From contig NC_053137.1 in assembly GCF_016808335.1 (NCBI RefSeq), positions 49,591,781-49,655,780 on the forward strand: DNA of 64,000 bases, given 5' to 3'. The notes beneath the pieces are model-generated. The model had not been told where the DNA came from, did not search any database, and saw only the letters and a list, made by a program, of their open reading frames with translations. A program made the translations under genes and the position numbers. Of this stretch, positions 20,749 through 32,489 are shown one piece after another (position 1 is the first letter of the stretch; every line of letters starts with the position of its first letter). This stretch comes from Panicum virgatum. Lineage: Eukaryota; Streptophyta; Magnoliopsida; Poales; Poaceae.

Positions 20749-20899
20749 CTACGCGTCGTCCCTGAGGACGGCCATCTCCAAGTCACGCTCCCACGGCGGC
20801 GGCGCCTCCGCCTCCTCCTCCCCCCAGCCGCGCCGTTGTCGGGCGCGGAGGAGGACGACGGCGACCCAGGCCGCGGCCAGGACCCCGAAGAGCGCCGCC
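20749..20899 (-). pseudogene. 3' end of a membrane-protein gene severed by an LTR
   Basis: Minus-strand frame that runs in from the LTR boundary at 20899 and ends at a TAG (20751-20749). It encodes a membrane helix (FGVLAAAWVAVVLLRAR), a basic QRR stop-transfer, an acidic/proline stretch, and the tail WERDLEMAVLRDDA. The strong GC bias and sensible topology argue for a real last exon. Everything upstream is replaced by Copia element C. The gene family is not recognised. A fourth ENODL is possible from position, orientation and the C-terminal helix, but no ENODL motif survives. Confidence 0.6.
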
Positions 20900-21458
20900 T
20901 GTTAGATTTAATTAACCATGAACATGATCTTAGCTTAGTATAATCATGACACTAATTATTTAATGCGGAATTAATTAGATTAAACTTACCAGAGCTTCTT
21001 GAATCCATGAACGCCTCTGAAATTGTAGTAGTAGGGCTGATGACTGATGTAGATGAAATAGACTTAATCTTCACCATTGGAGAGATTTAGATCTCTCTGT
21101 TGATGAAGTTCTTGACGAGCAGCAACTCCTCCTTGTGCATGCCACGAAGTAGATGAGGAACAACAACTCCTTGTGCCTGCCACGAAGTAGATGAGGAAGT
21201 CGCACTTCCAGCCCCTCCAGCGCTCTAATTGATTGGTGTTTCGCTAATCGCGAGATTAACTGATTAGCGTTACAGAGGGTACCCCTCCGTCTCATATTTA
21301 TAGACAGCACTGTGGGACCGGGGCCGACTTATAGATGGAAACATTAGGTGTACCTGACAATCACGGTACATGACTTATTTGGTATGTTATCTCTAATTTG
21401 TGGAAATTATTTGTCATGCAGATCTAGGTTGTTATCTTGAGATCACAAATTTCCAACA
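20900..21458 (-). repeat. 3' LTR of element C
   Basis: 559 bp, TGTTAGAT...TTCCAACA. Its first ~470 bp match 27155-27626. It is inserted directly into the last exon of the broken gene. Confidence 0.85.
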
Positions 21459-23179
21459 TTCTCCCACTTGATCGAACGGTTAACAACTTAGGTTCGCTTT
21501 AAACTTATGTTCACACTCAGTACAACAGTAAGACCGGACCAATGCGTCGTCAGTAGTATTTAATTCACTACCGGGACTCCATTACCCACAGTTCACTGCA
21601 ATACCTCGATAGAACGGTTATTACTTATTTGAGAATGATCATGTATCCAGAATCAGGTCCAAGACCGTTCACAAATCCCATACTTAATTTCGCGAAAAAT
21701 TAAATGGGATGAGTGACAAGTCTTGAATAATATTTGCTAGCATAAACTCAAACTTATTTCTTTAACTTTAATAACTTGATCCTGGGAACTTTCTTTCACA
21801 ACATAATACTCAATCATCAGTAGTCTAGACATCATCAATAATTATGTTGTTACTCGAATGAATACCGCAATCATAGCAGTATCAATTTGCTGTCCATAAA
21901 CTTAACACCGGAATATAATTCTGAAGCTTGATAAGTTAAAACATGCCTTATGCAATCTCAGCTTTTATTATGCCAAGTTTGCTTAGAGCTCTCAGTAAAA
22001 TTGCTCCTTTTTTTGCGAAAGTGAAGGACATAATCTAATGTGCACTTTTACATCCTCGCACTCTTACAGAACTCTTAGCTAAATAATTTATAATAAACAA
22101 GCATGCTATGGTGTCTTGTACATTATCCAATGGACCTCTTTTGGATAATATTAAACACATAAGGACTTCCGGCTTACAAATGCAAGGTCAATCACTTAGA
22201 GACTCATGCATAAGCTTCAAAAGATTGAAGCATAAGGAACATCTTCCTTAACTTTATCTCAACTTTATTCTTAGAGTATTAGACATAATTTGCTAATAGA
22301 ACAGCATATCTTAATATTTATTCTTATGGTATCACTTTAGACAACTTACATCTCAAGTGATGATCCTAACACTTTCTTGGTCCAATCTTAGTGTACATTG
22401 ATGCCCAAAACATAAAGGCTTTCACCAAGATTACTTTTAATTAAATTTAATGATGATAGGAAATCTCTCAACATTAGTAGCATATTCTAATCGCCACTTT
22501 ACTTAGTAAAGCATCATCCACTTAAGTATTAGGATAGTAACTTTTCCACCTTAATCTCAGTACATACCTTTATCCATGAACATTTAATCATGGTAAGCTA
22601 TAAGCTCAGTATTTTAATTTTCTTTCGGAATCTTGATCATGGCAAGATATAATTTGATTCCATCACAAATTTATACTAAAGCTCATAGACTTAATTTATG
22701 GCCTCCTTTATAGTGACCTTCAAAACGAATGAGGTCATTCTTTTATGCCAACATCAACCGTTATTATATATCACATATTCATGTTGGGATTAATCAACTT
22801 ATGAGAATCCTCAACAAAATATATGGCAGCTTAAGATGGAGGTTTACTTAACTAATGGCATGAGTTAAATATTATGAGATTCTGCTACTTGAATCATCGA
22901 TGCAGGGTAACTAAGCCCACATCTCTCCAAATCATCTCTTCCTCCTTTGTGAGCTCCCACTGACTCCCACTAATCTCTGCATTCTTTTAAGAACACAACA
23001 GTTGAAACAACTGATCTTTGCATTCCTTTAGAAACACAATAGTTGAGACAATTATAGTGGTAGAAATGGTACCCCTCAGACTTATTAGGATATCCATAAA
23101 TGGTAGCTCATCATGACATAAGTTCTTTATCTTTAGTATACCATTGATCAATTTCCTTTACTAATCAAGCTCACACCAG

Positions 23180-23395
23180 CGATGGCTAGAAATGAACAAG
23201 AGCAGCAAAGTTTATGGTCAAATATTTACCAAACAGCAATGGCCAGAAATGATAAATATAAGCCATACTTCAAAAGTCTCGAGCTTCATTGAACTAGTCA
23301 AATAGCGATGGCTAAAATGAACTAGAGCAACAAAACTTTATGAACATGTATCCATTAATCAGCGATGGCCAGAATAATGAATAAAATCACACTTA
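23180..23395. repeat. Diverged short tandem units in element C
   Basis: Four spaced copies of CAGCGATGGCYAGAA-like sequence, about 55-70 bp apart, some followed by ATGAACAAGAGCAGCAAA-like sequence. Further singletons lie near 24722 and 24773. Non-coding as far as I can see. Confidence 0.5.
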
Positions 23396-25739
23396 ACTTT
23401 ATTTGAGACAATTGGCTTTATGGAGTAATTCTCCTGTCATAATGGTTTTTTTTAGCGTTCTCCATCATATTCACCCTTTATATGAGCCGATTTTCTAATT
23501 CAACCTTTTGAATATCAATCTTTATGGGCAAATAAAATATGGCGATAACTCTTTATAGTCTTACATCTAATGACTGGAGTATCTCTCATTCTTATGAGAC
23601 ATTACAACTGGAGTATCTCTTATACTTGATGAGACATTCCAATTCTCCCCTTCGAAATGTGATTTAACTAATAATATCACAATTTCGATAAGGTCTCATC
23701 AACAACTTATTGAAGCATTACACAATATGCAAGAAATAAATAAAATAATTCCTTGACAAGATAGCAAAATCAACAATGATGATATACTTATTATCTCAAA
23801 ACTTAACAATTGTTCAGAATCACTTATTACTGAAAACAAATATGGCTAAATATATAAAACTAATGCGAAGCATTTAACATCTTCTTCATCATCATCATCA
23901 TTAAACTTTGCTCCCCTTGAACTCCCCTGATCTTATGGGTCAGACTTAATGACCTACTGGGAACGCATCTCAATCAATCCACCAAAATTTAGGGGAAACT
24001 TTAACTTAAAAGAGCTTATGAGACAACTTTATTATCCTTCCTTTGCACTTGATAAAGTGACTCACATAACTTATATCTTACTGGAGTATCCACATTTTGA
24101 GCACGCTTATTATAATTCTCTAGTAGAGAAGCCATAAGATATGACACCAGCAGATCATCAGAGATGAACCTGCCAAGTGCTTTCAACTCAGCAGCCATAT
24201 TGTACATGCTCTTAATGTGTATACTTAGTCCATTGTGCCCATCATAACGTGAGGTAGACAGCTTATTTATGAGGAAATTGGAACAATTAATTTAATAACA
24301 TTCCTCAATGGAGTTCATAAACTCCTTAACACTTAGTTCCCTATCATCCTTCCTATAAGGAAATGCTCCCCTTATGGCATCTGAGATCGAATGTTTTATA
24401 ACTAATTTTGCAAATTCGTTGATTTTTTTTAACTTAATTGCTCATTATGATTCTCAGTACTTATAGAAGGATTAACAGGTTTATACTCATAAAGTGTGTA
24501 ATCAAAGTCCAGAACTCTGAGAACTGCACACACCTCATTATTCCACTTAGGAAAGTTGGTGCCATTAAAGGGCCTCAATGGAACTTATTAAGTCCTTATA
24601 ACTCACTGAAAAATTATAGAATGATGTCTCATTAATCTTATACAATAAGATGCACATAAAAGGCACAAGATTAACCCTACGATGGTCTGATTAAAATCAT
24701 GCCATAAGTTTCAATTTGCATCACCGATGGGGAAAACAAACGAAACTTATTATTAACTCATAATTAAAACAACGATGGTCAGAATTAATTACAAGTGTAC
24801 TCTAATCAAACTTCTCGATGGTTCCATTTGATTAGAGAGCATCTTAATTGTACATGGTGGAAAATATATAATTTTTCAGCTTAAACAATGCGAACTAATG
24901 CAATGTTCATCAATAAAGCATAATGGAAACATTAAGGCAAATACACTTATTCTGGAATTTTAAACTCAAACTTAAGCAGTGAAATAACACATAAATCATA
25001 AAGAGATTAAATTTCACTGTAGATATAAGCCTTATAAAATATTAAATTTTGCATTATATAATCAGTGCATAAAACCTTATTAAACTTAATTGCACTGAAA
25101 TTTAAACTTTATTGCACTTACAAAAGATAAGGCTCATTAATCTTTAGATTCTTTCTCATTTAACAAGCACATCTAACATTATGAATTAATTGTGCTGAAA
25201 AACAAGACTCATCAATAGCCCGAAATTGAACTCATTATCAATGATGATTTTCCATAATTATTTTTAAATTGACCTTATAACATCAGAATTATGGAAAATA
25301 TAACTATTCATAAGTGAGAAATATCTATCATAGATAAATTAAGCAATAAACTTATTTGCGAAATTATAAACAATAGATATCTCAAATATGAAATAAATAC
25401 TCATGGACATTAAATAAACATAAAGCTGGTAATTATAGGTGCAACAGTAATTAATGAAAGCCTTTAACTTAAACAATGAGGAAATAAAACTTAAATTATT
25501 AAAACAGTAATGGAAAAGGCTTTAAAACTTAAACTGGGCTAAAGGCTCATAAAAATCAGCCCATAAAACTCTTTGCGCGCGGCCCATACGGCCCATTTGG
25601 CCCATCTGCCCACAAACCCTAATGTGAAGCGATCTGGATCGTCCGTTCCGATCGGATGGTCATAAACTCATGGCAGCTCACATAAATAGGATATCTCGGT
25701 CCGAAGGAACCCTAACAGCTCACTCTTTTTCCCTTCTTG

Positions 25740-26345
25740 CTCCCTCAGATAGCAGCTCGAGCCGCCGCTCCTTCCTCATGGCACAGGCGCCGGTCTGATG
25801 GCGTGCTGCACTGCACACAACACCAAGCGCCGCGCCTCCGGTCAGCCTCGGGCCGGCTGCCGCGTGCGTCGAGCTCCTGATAGCAGAGCCACCGATGGTA
25901 GGGGGAACCTCGTGCGCCGCGCGCGGGCCTGGCAGGCAGCAGCGCCGCCGCGCGTCCGCCTTGTGGGCTGGCTGGCCGCCGCTACCTCATGTGGCCGGGC
26001 CCGGCAGGCAGCGCCGCGCGCCTGCCCCTGGGAGCTGGCCGCGTGTCCGCCACGCCTGATGCGGGCCTGAGCTGCGCGTGCAGCTCCGTGGGGGCTGCGG
26101 CCACCGAGTCCCCCCGCTGAGTTGATGGCGTAGGCCCCGCAGGGGCACTGGCCTGCGGCTGCCACCTGATGCAGCGTGCCACGGCGTGCGCCGCGAGTGC
26201 CTCGCCGGCGCTGCTACCTCATGGCTCTGGACGGTCACTTGATGCGCTCGCCTGACGCCCTTTCGGACCCTCTCGCCGGGTTGCCGTGCGACCGAGTCGC
26301 GCGGCTCCCCGTCTGAGGGGCTCCGTTGGGGTGTCCTGCGCCTAA
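25740..26345. other. GC-rich island in the AT-rich leader of element C
   Basis: Composition changes abruptly from very AT-rich to strongly GC-rich and back. The frames are open on both strands but carry no domain I recognise. CTGATG/CTCATGG strings recur. It may be captured host sequence or simply the leader of the element. Confidence 0.4.
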
Positions 26346-27154
26346 TCTCATGGCTCAGATGCACCCTCCAGGTAAGAACTCCTTCAATCTTAGGGTTAGG
26401 GTTAGAAAAATTCGTAGTTTTGCTTCACTCGTCATTATTTGCCCAATGCTCTCCTTCTCATTGCTTACTGATGCAAGAAAACTCATGGATCTGACTTCAA
26501 TTGCGGAAATAACAGTGGACAGAGGCTTAATTTTGGGCAAAAATTAAGAACCGAAACCCTAATTGCTTAATTACTCAACTTAATCATGAAATAGCAGTAA
26601 AGTGCCTTGGTCTAAACATGAATTAGCATTAAGCATAAGGATTTGCATCTAATCAGGGACACTTATGCATAAACAGATCAAGATTTCAACTTAAACTTGA
26701 CTTAACTGAATCAATTAGATCTAATTGCATGATTAGGACTTAATTAAACACATGATTTAGATCTTATTGCATTTAATCATGCAGATAACCCTCAGTCTGC
26801 GTACTTAGGCACTAATTGATCACGTAACCATCTAGTACAGCACTGATTATTCAAGCACATTAGAATCTTGAACTGAAACATGATGTGCCGAACAAGATTA
26901 ACTGGTCCCTGATGAATGTTCGCATGAAGCATCTAATTTGGTTTAATCCGAAAACTAATGGATCAACCAAAAATTTATCTGTTTCATCACTAATTGTAGC
27001 ACCACAGAACCAATCTGGAATTGAGGTCACGTGAAAACCAATCTGATCATGTAGTTGGGCATAAACAGATCCAATCTGATATTAACAGAGGCTTAAAACT
27101 GATGGCTTTGGTTATTAGGATCATGATAGAACTAAGAAGGCTCTTGATACCGAT

Positions 27155-27626
27155 TGTTAGATTTAATTAACCATGAACATGATCTTAGCTTAGTCTAATC
27201 ATGATCACTAATTACTTAATGCGGAATTAATTAGATTAAACTGACCAGAGCTTCTTGAATCCATGAACGCCTCTGAAATTGTAGTAGTAGGGCTGATGAC
27301 TGATGTAGATGAAATAGACTTAATCTTCACCATTGGAGAGATTTAGATCTCTCTGTTGATAAGTTCTTGACGAGCAGCAACTCCTCCTTGTGCATGCCAC
27401 GAAGTAGATGAGGAACAACAACTCCTTGTGCCTGCCACGAAGTAGATGAGGAAGTCGCGCTTCCAGCCCCTCCAGCGCTCTAATTGATTGGTGTTTCGCT
27501 AATCGCGAGATTAACTGATTAGCGTTACAGAGGGTACCCCTCCGTCTCATATTTATAGACAGCACTGTGGGACCGGGGCCGACTTATAGATGGAAACATT
27601 AGGTGTACCTGACAATCACGGTACAT
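27155..27626 (-). repeat. Truncated 5' LTR of element C
   Basis: 472 bp matching the first part of 20900-21458. It ends at ...GGTACAT, where sequence switches to the pol region of element A. Confidence 0.85.
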
Positions 27627-29644
27627 CCCCAAACTTTGAGAAAAGATAATCCAGGACGCTTCCCAGTCCATATCTCATATGGTGTCTTCTCAACAGACGT
27701 ACTTGGAACCCTATTCAGTGTGAACGCAGCAGTTTCAAGAGCATAACCCCAAAATGACAATGGAAGATCAGCTTGGCTCATCATGGACCTAACCATGTCC
27801 AACAAGGTTCGGTTCCTCCGTTCGGATACCCCATTCCATTGAGGCGTTCCGGGCGGAGTTAGCTGCGGAATAATTCCACATTGCTTCAAATGATCACCAA
27901 ATTCAAGGCTCAAATATTCTCCTCCACGATCAGATCGCAGAAATTTAATTGTCTTGCCTAATTGATTTTGTACTTCATTTTGAAATTCTTTGAACTTTTC
28001 AAACGATTCAGACTTGTGCCTCATTAAGTAGATATAGCCATATCTACTAAAGTCATCAGTGAAAGTAATGAAGTACTGAAAACCACCTCTGGCTATTGAG
28101 CTCATTGGTCCACATACATCGGTATGTACAAGTCCCAACAAGTCACTCGCCCTCTCACTCTGACCAGTGAAAGGCGCTTTGGTCATCTTTCCAAGCAAAC
28201 AAGACTCACATGTGTCAAATGATTCAAAATCAAATGAGCTTAATAATCCATCTTTATGGAGTTGTTCAATGCGCTTCTCATTTATATGACCTAAGCGACA
28301 ATGCCAAATAAAAGTGGGATTCAAATCATTTGGTCTAAGCCTCTTAGTATTAATGTTACAGACAGATTTATCCTCAAGATCAAGAACATATAATCCATTC
28401 ACCAATGGACAATGAGCATAAAAAATACCATTGCAAAAGATAGAACAACGTTTGTTCTCAATTACAATCTTAAAATCACCAACTTCTTCCAAACATGAAG
28501 AAGAAATAATGTTCTTGCTCAAAGCAGGAATGCAATAACAATTATTTAATTCCAAAACTAATCCGGAGGGTAGAGACAAGTGGTAGGTGCCGACCGCCAA
28601 CACCGCAACCTTTGCGCCATTGCCGACCCGAACGTCCAACTCGCCTCTTGCAAATCTTCTAGTCTCACTTAGACCCTGCAACGATTTGCAAGTGTGAATC
28701 ATCGATCCAGTATCAAATACCCATGATTCACTAGAAGATAATGCAATATTTATTTCTATAACATTTATACCTGAAGTGGAAGTCTCACTTCCCTTCTTCT
28801 TCTTCTTTTCTTCCAAGTACTTCTTGCAGTTCCTAGACCAATGTCCCTTTTCATGACAGTGGAAGCATTCATCTTCAGAAGTAGGGCCAGATTTGGCCTT
28901 AGGTGCTGGCTTTAGCTTAGAGCCTGAGGACTCACCACCGGAACTCTTTTCCTTGCCTTTACCTTTGGGATTAGGAGGCGTCCAACGCTTCCTCTTTTTG
29001 TTCCCCTTCTGAATCATCATCACATGATTGGGATTCTTCTTAATGCTCTCCTCTGCTGTTTTTAGCATCCCATGCAACTCACTCAATGTTTTATCCAAGC
29101 CATTCATCTGAAAGTTCATGATAAAAGGCTCATAGCTCGCCGGGAGCGACTGGAGAATAACATCAGTAGCCAAGTCTTGGTGAAGTTCAGAACCAAGTCT
29201 ATCCAAAGTCTCAATGTAACCAATCATTTTGATCACATGAGGACTGACTGGGCTACCTTCTGCTAGCTTGCACGCAAACAAGGATTTTGAGATATTGAAC
29301 CTCTCAGTCCTGGCTTGGTTCTGAAACATCCCACGCAGCCCCTCGATCATGGTATGAGCATCCGCATGCTCATACTGCTTCTGCAGATCAGGGGACATGG
29401 TGGCGAGCATCAGACAGCTGACATCAAGTGAGTCATTGCAGTGCTTCTCATAAGCTCTGCGATCAGCAGCAGTTGCATTGTCAGGGAGATCATCAGGATA
29501 TGGCTGCTCAAGAACATACTCCTTTTTCTCTTGCCTGAGAACAATTCTCAGGTTGCGGTACCAATCAATAAAGTTTGTTCCATTCAACTTTTCTTTCTCA
29601 AGAACAGAACGCAAATTGAAAGCGGAATTGTTATTGGCAGACAT
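27599..29644 (-). pseudogene. gag-pol: Truncated Copia Gag-Pol of element A
   Basis: Starts at the same ATG context as element B and is nearly identical to its first ~670 residues: Gag, zinc knuckle, DTG protease and most of the integrase. The frame then leaves the integrase region (after KVWGC), reads a few codons of element C LTR sequence and stops. RT and RNase H are missing, so this copy cannot make a complete polyprotein. Confidence 0.93.
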
Positions 29645-31539
29645 GATCTACAACATTAAAGTAAAGCAAGATTTCAGCACTAAGTTTATGTAAAGACTTT
29701 CATTAACTGATTTAACAAAAGACAACCTACTATATCAAAGTCATCTTCCCTCTAATGACATATAGTGGTTCAAGATCCATAATCACTAAAATTCTAGTGA
29801 GCTTTAGCATCACGGCTAGAAAAGTAGTGATACAGGTAAGTAACAAATTACTAATCACATCTCTATGCGACTCTTGTTTGTTGGGTGGCATCCAATGCCC
29901 CGGCCCCAACCCTATGCCTTAAAGCCCAAAACTGTTTTGATAGCTTTGCTGAGTAAACCAATACTATGCTTGTGAATGTCCGACATCCACCCTATACAAA
30001 AGTGATAGCTAAGGGTAGTCTACTTTGGTAAACCTACCACACAACGATCAAAATTTATAGGTGCAGCTATTGGTAAAAGGCATCAAAAACTCAAACTTTT
30101 CTGAGGGAAGCTATTCTATCATGATTAAAGCATCCACCATATGTAAAAGCATAAAAGAATAGTATGACAGGAAAATAAATATCACAGGCATATAATCATA
30201 TTATATTGTGAATAGTATGGCCTCTTGCATCACAATGGGTTCCATCGCCATGGCTCCAAGGTGACCTCCATTGCCATCCGTCCTGTCTTGTGGTGATCAT
30301 CATCGCCATCATGATTGAAGCCTCCATGAAAAGATACTAAGCTACTACATCTAATAGCTAGTGAAATAATTACATGAGGATTCAAACATCACAAGTCGAC
30401 ACGCAGGTCGTTATACAATAATGGTGCAACCTCAACCCGGTTGTGTTAACTTGCGACACGCAGGTCGCACAAATCATCACATACATCATCACATGACATT
30501 GAGGCCATACCATTCACATCACACCCTGCAAAAACAAGTTAGGCGTACGACGTGTTCTACCAAAGTAGCGCTTGGGAAGCCGCTACAGCGAGAAAGCAAC
30601 GGCGGCCCCGCTGGCCGGTCACGGAATTACACAGATCGCATCTATGGAATCCCTATGAAAATCTCATCAGAGTGATCGCATCACCTCAAATCCGAGCCAT
30701 TCATAATGCCTCAATTTTCACTAGGTCAATCACCTTGACCGTGCAAACTTTGCACTTGAGAAGACTGCATCTACACATGACCTTGATCTGTTGGTTCAAT
30801 CTGCTGACTATGCACACAGTTAGTCCCGATGGTGATTCCAGCCGGTAGGGACATGTCGTATGCATAACAGAGAAAGAACACAAACTAATCTTTTGTCATA
30901 TGCCGCGCAATCAACTCGCTCCAGTTTTAACCCCTTATGACCAATTGATCTAATCAAACCGTGCAAAAGTAATAGATCCAATCTACTACAACAACATATC
31001 ACCTATATGCAAAAGATCCAGACCAAAAACTACGCAAGATGGCTCTGGTACCACTGTAGGGAAACGGGTAGGCTACGCTAGCATCACTACCGCATAAACC
31101 CAAGATACTTGCGAGTAGAAGATCATAGATCGTTACCACTAGACGCGCAGCGCAGCGGAAGAAGTCGCGCGTCGATGTAGAGGAAGTAGTCGATCACGTC
31201 CCACGAACCGAGCTCATCGTACTTGATCCCAGCAGCCGATCAGCGCAACAGTCGCAGCAGCGCCTCCACGGAGTCCACACGTACGGGGATGAAACGCCGG
31301 GCGTCGGTGTGCTAGCACCGCACGCACGGCAAGGGCGGCGGCCGAGAGAGAGGGGCGGCGGCTAGGGAGGTGGCGCGGCTCAGGTCATCGCCCCCCTAGC
31401 CCCTCCCTCATATATATAGGGCGTACTAATGGGCTTCTATCTCATAGGCCCATTAGTAACCCTAATCCCTCTTGGATCAATATCCACTTGGGCCTTTAAA
31501 CCGTATTGTGATGATGGGCTCTTGGGCATATCACCAACA
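27623..31539 (-). mobile_element. Copia element A, 5' half only
   Basis: 5' LTR 31055-31539, primer-binding site, ~1.4-kb leader, gag and part of pol, then an abrupt end at 27623-27626 where ACAT is shared with the LTR of element C. Its 5' LTR is at the same time the 3' LTR of element B. By eye it differs from B at only a handful of bases over 3.9 kb (for example 27645, 29270 and 30148). Confidence 0.9.
31055..31539 (-). repeat. LTR shared by elements A (5') and B (3')
   Basis: 485 bp, TGTAGGGAAAC...CACCAACA. The left side carries the A primer-binding site (TGGTACCAGAGCC on the minus strand); the right side abuts the B polypurine tract (AAGTGGGAGAT). It differs from 37881-38365 at one base that I can find. 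Confidence 0.93.
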
Positions 31540-32489
31540 ATCTCCCACTTGCACTAGAGACAATCATACATGCAATCTTTCCAACATTCCAAACCCCTTA
31601 AGTGTGTGACCCGTTAGGTTCATGTGTAGGTGGCCGTGATCAGAAATCATTTCCGAATCACAAGTCAATAGCGGCACCTAGCAGGGCATAGTGACTCACA
31701 AATACACATAAAGATCATATCGGCCGAACCATAGATATACTCATACACCGATCCCTTTGCCACACGATACCAGTCAAGCTCAAAGCGAGATGCGTGCCAC
31801 CTTTGTGATAGCTCGACCATTTTCTCGATCTAATAGTGGATTCTATTCATAACTAACCTTTAGTCATCATGATTAACTCTTTAATCACTTTGGCATGGCC
31901 ATGCACTTTCAAATCCAACTATCTCGAGGGGCCCAGAGATATCTCTCCCGTTATCTAGGAGGGGCAAATTCCATCTTGATCCGCTCACATCCCATTCCAT
32001 GTTTCATGACACACCTGTAAGCTGCTTTTGTAACTACCCAGTCACGGAGTAGCGTTTAGCAGCCCCAAGATACACCACTACACACAGTGAGAAACAATGG
32101 CGATCTCAGGTCTAAGGATCCAGTAGGTATAACACTCAAGAACAACTGATGGCACATACAAAATAACAATCCCAACATTGTCTTGGAGTGGGTCAATCCA
32201 ACACCATGTTCACCAACATGTGTCCACATCATTAATCCGATATCTCCATATCCATGATCCGTGAAACATGATCATCAATTAATGCATGTGCTAGTCTCAA
32301 CGTCGTTGTTGTCCCACACAACGACATAAACTAGGGATAATTTAGAATCATATCATTTTCAACAAAGAGTTTCACGAACAAGTCACATACTTGATAATCA
32401 ATGTAAAATAATCATCCATGGAACAAATAACAATTATTTATCATTACATAAACATACTCATGACACAAAATCTCCCACGCACACTAGAA

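Larger units (their letters stand above)
20900..27626 (-). mobile_element. Non-autonomous Copia-like element C, 5' LTR truncated
   Basis: 3' LTR 20900-21458, internal 21459-27154, 5' LTR 27155-27626, cut about 90 bp short where it meets element A. The primer-binding region (near 27140-27154, TCGGTATCAAGAGCC) resembles the initiator-Met type. The polypurine tract CAAGTGGGAGAA abuts the 3' LTR. The internal 5.7 kb has no pol; only a Gag-like scrap survives at 24016-24207 (minus; LKALGRFISDDLLVSYLM). By eye the LTRs differ at about four bases and two indels over 470 bp. There is no target duplication because the right end is lost. Confidence 0.82.
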
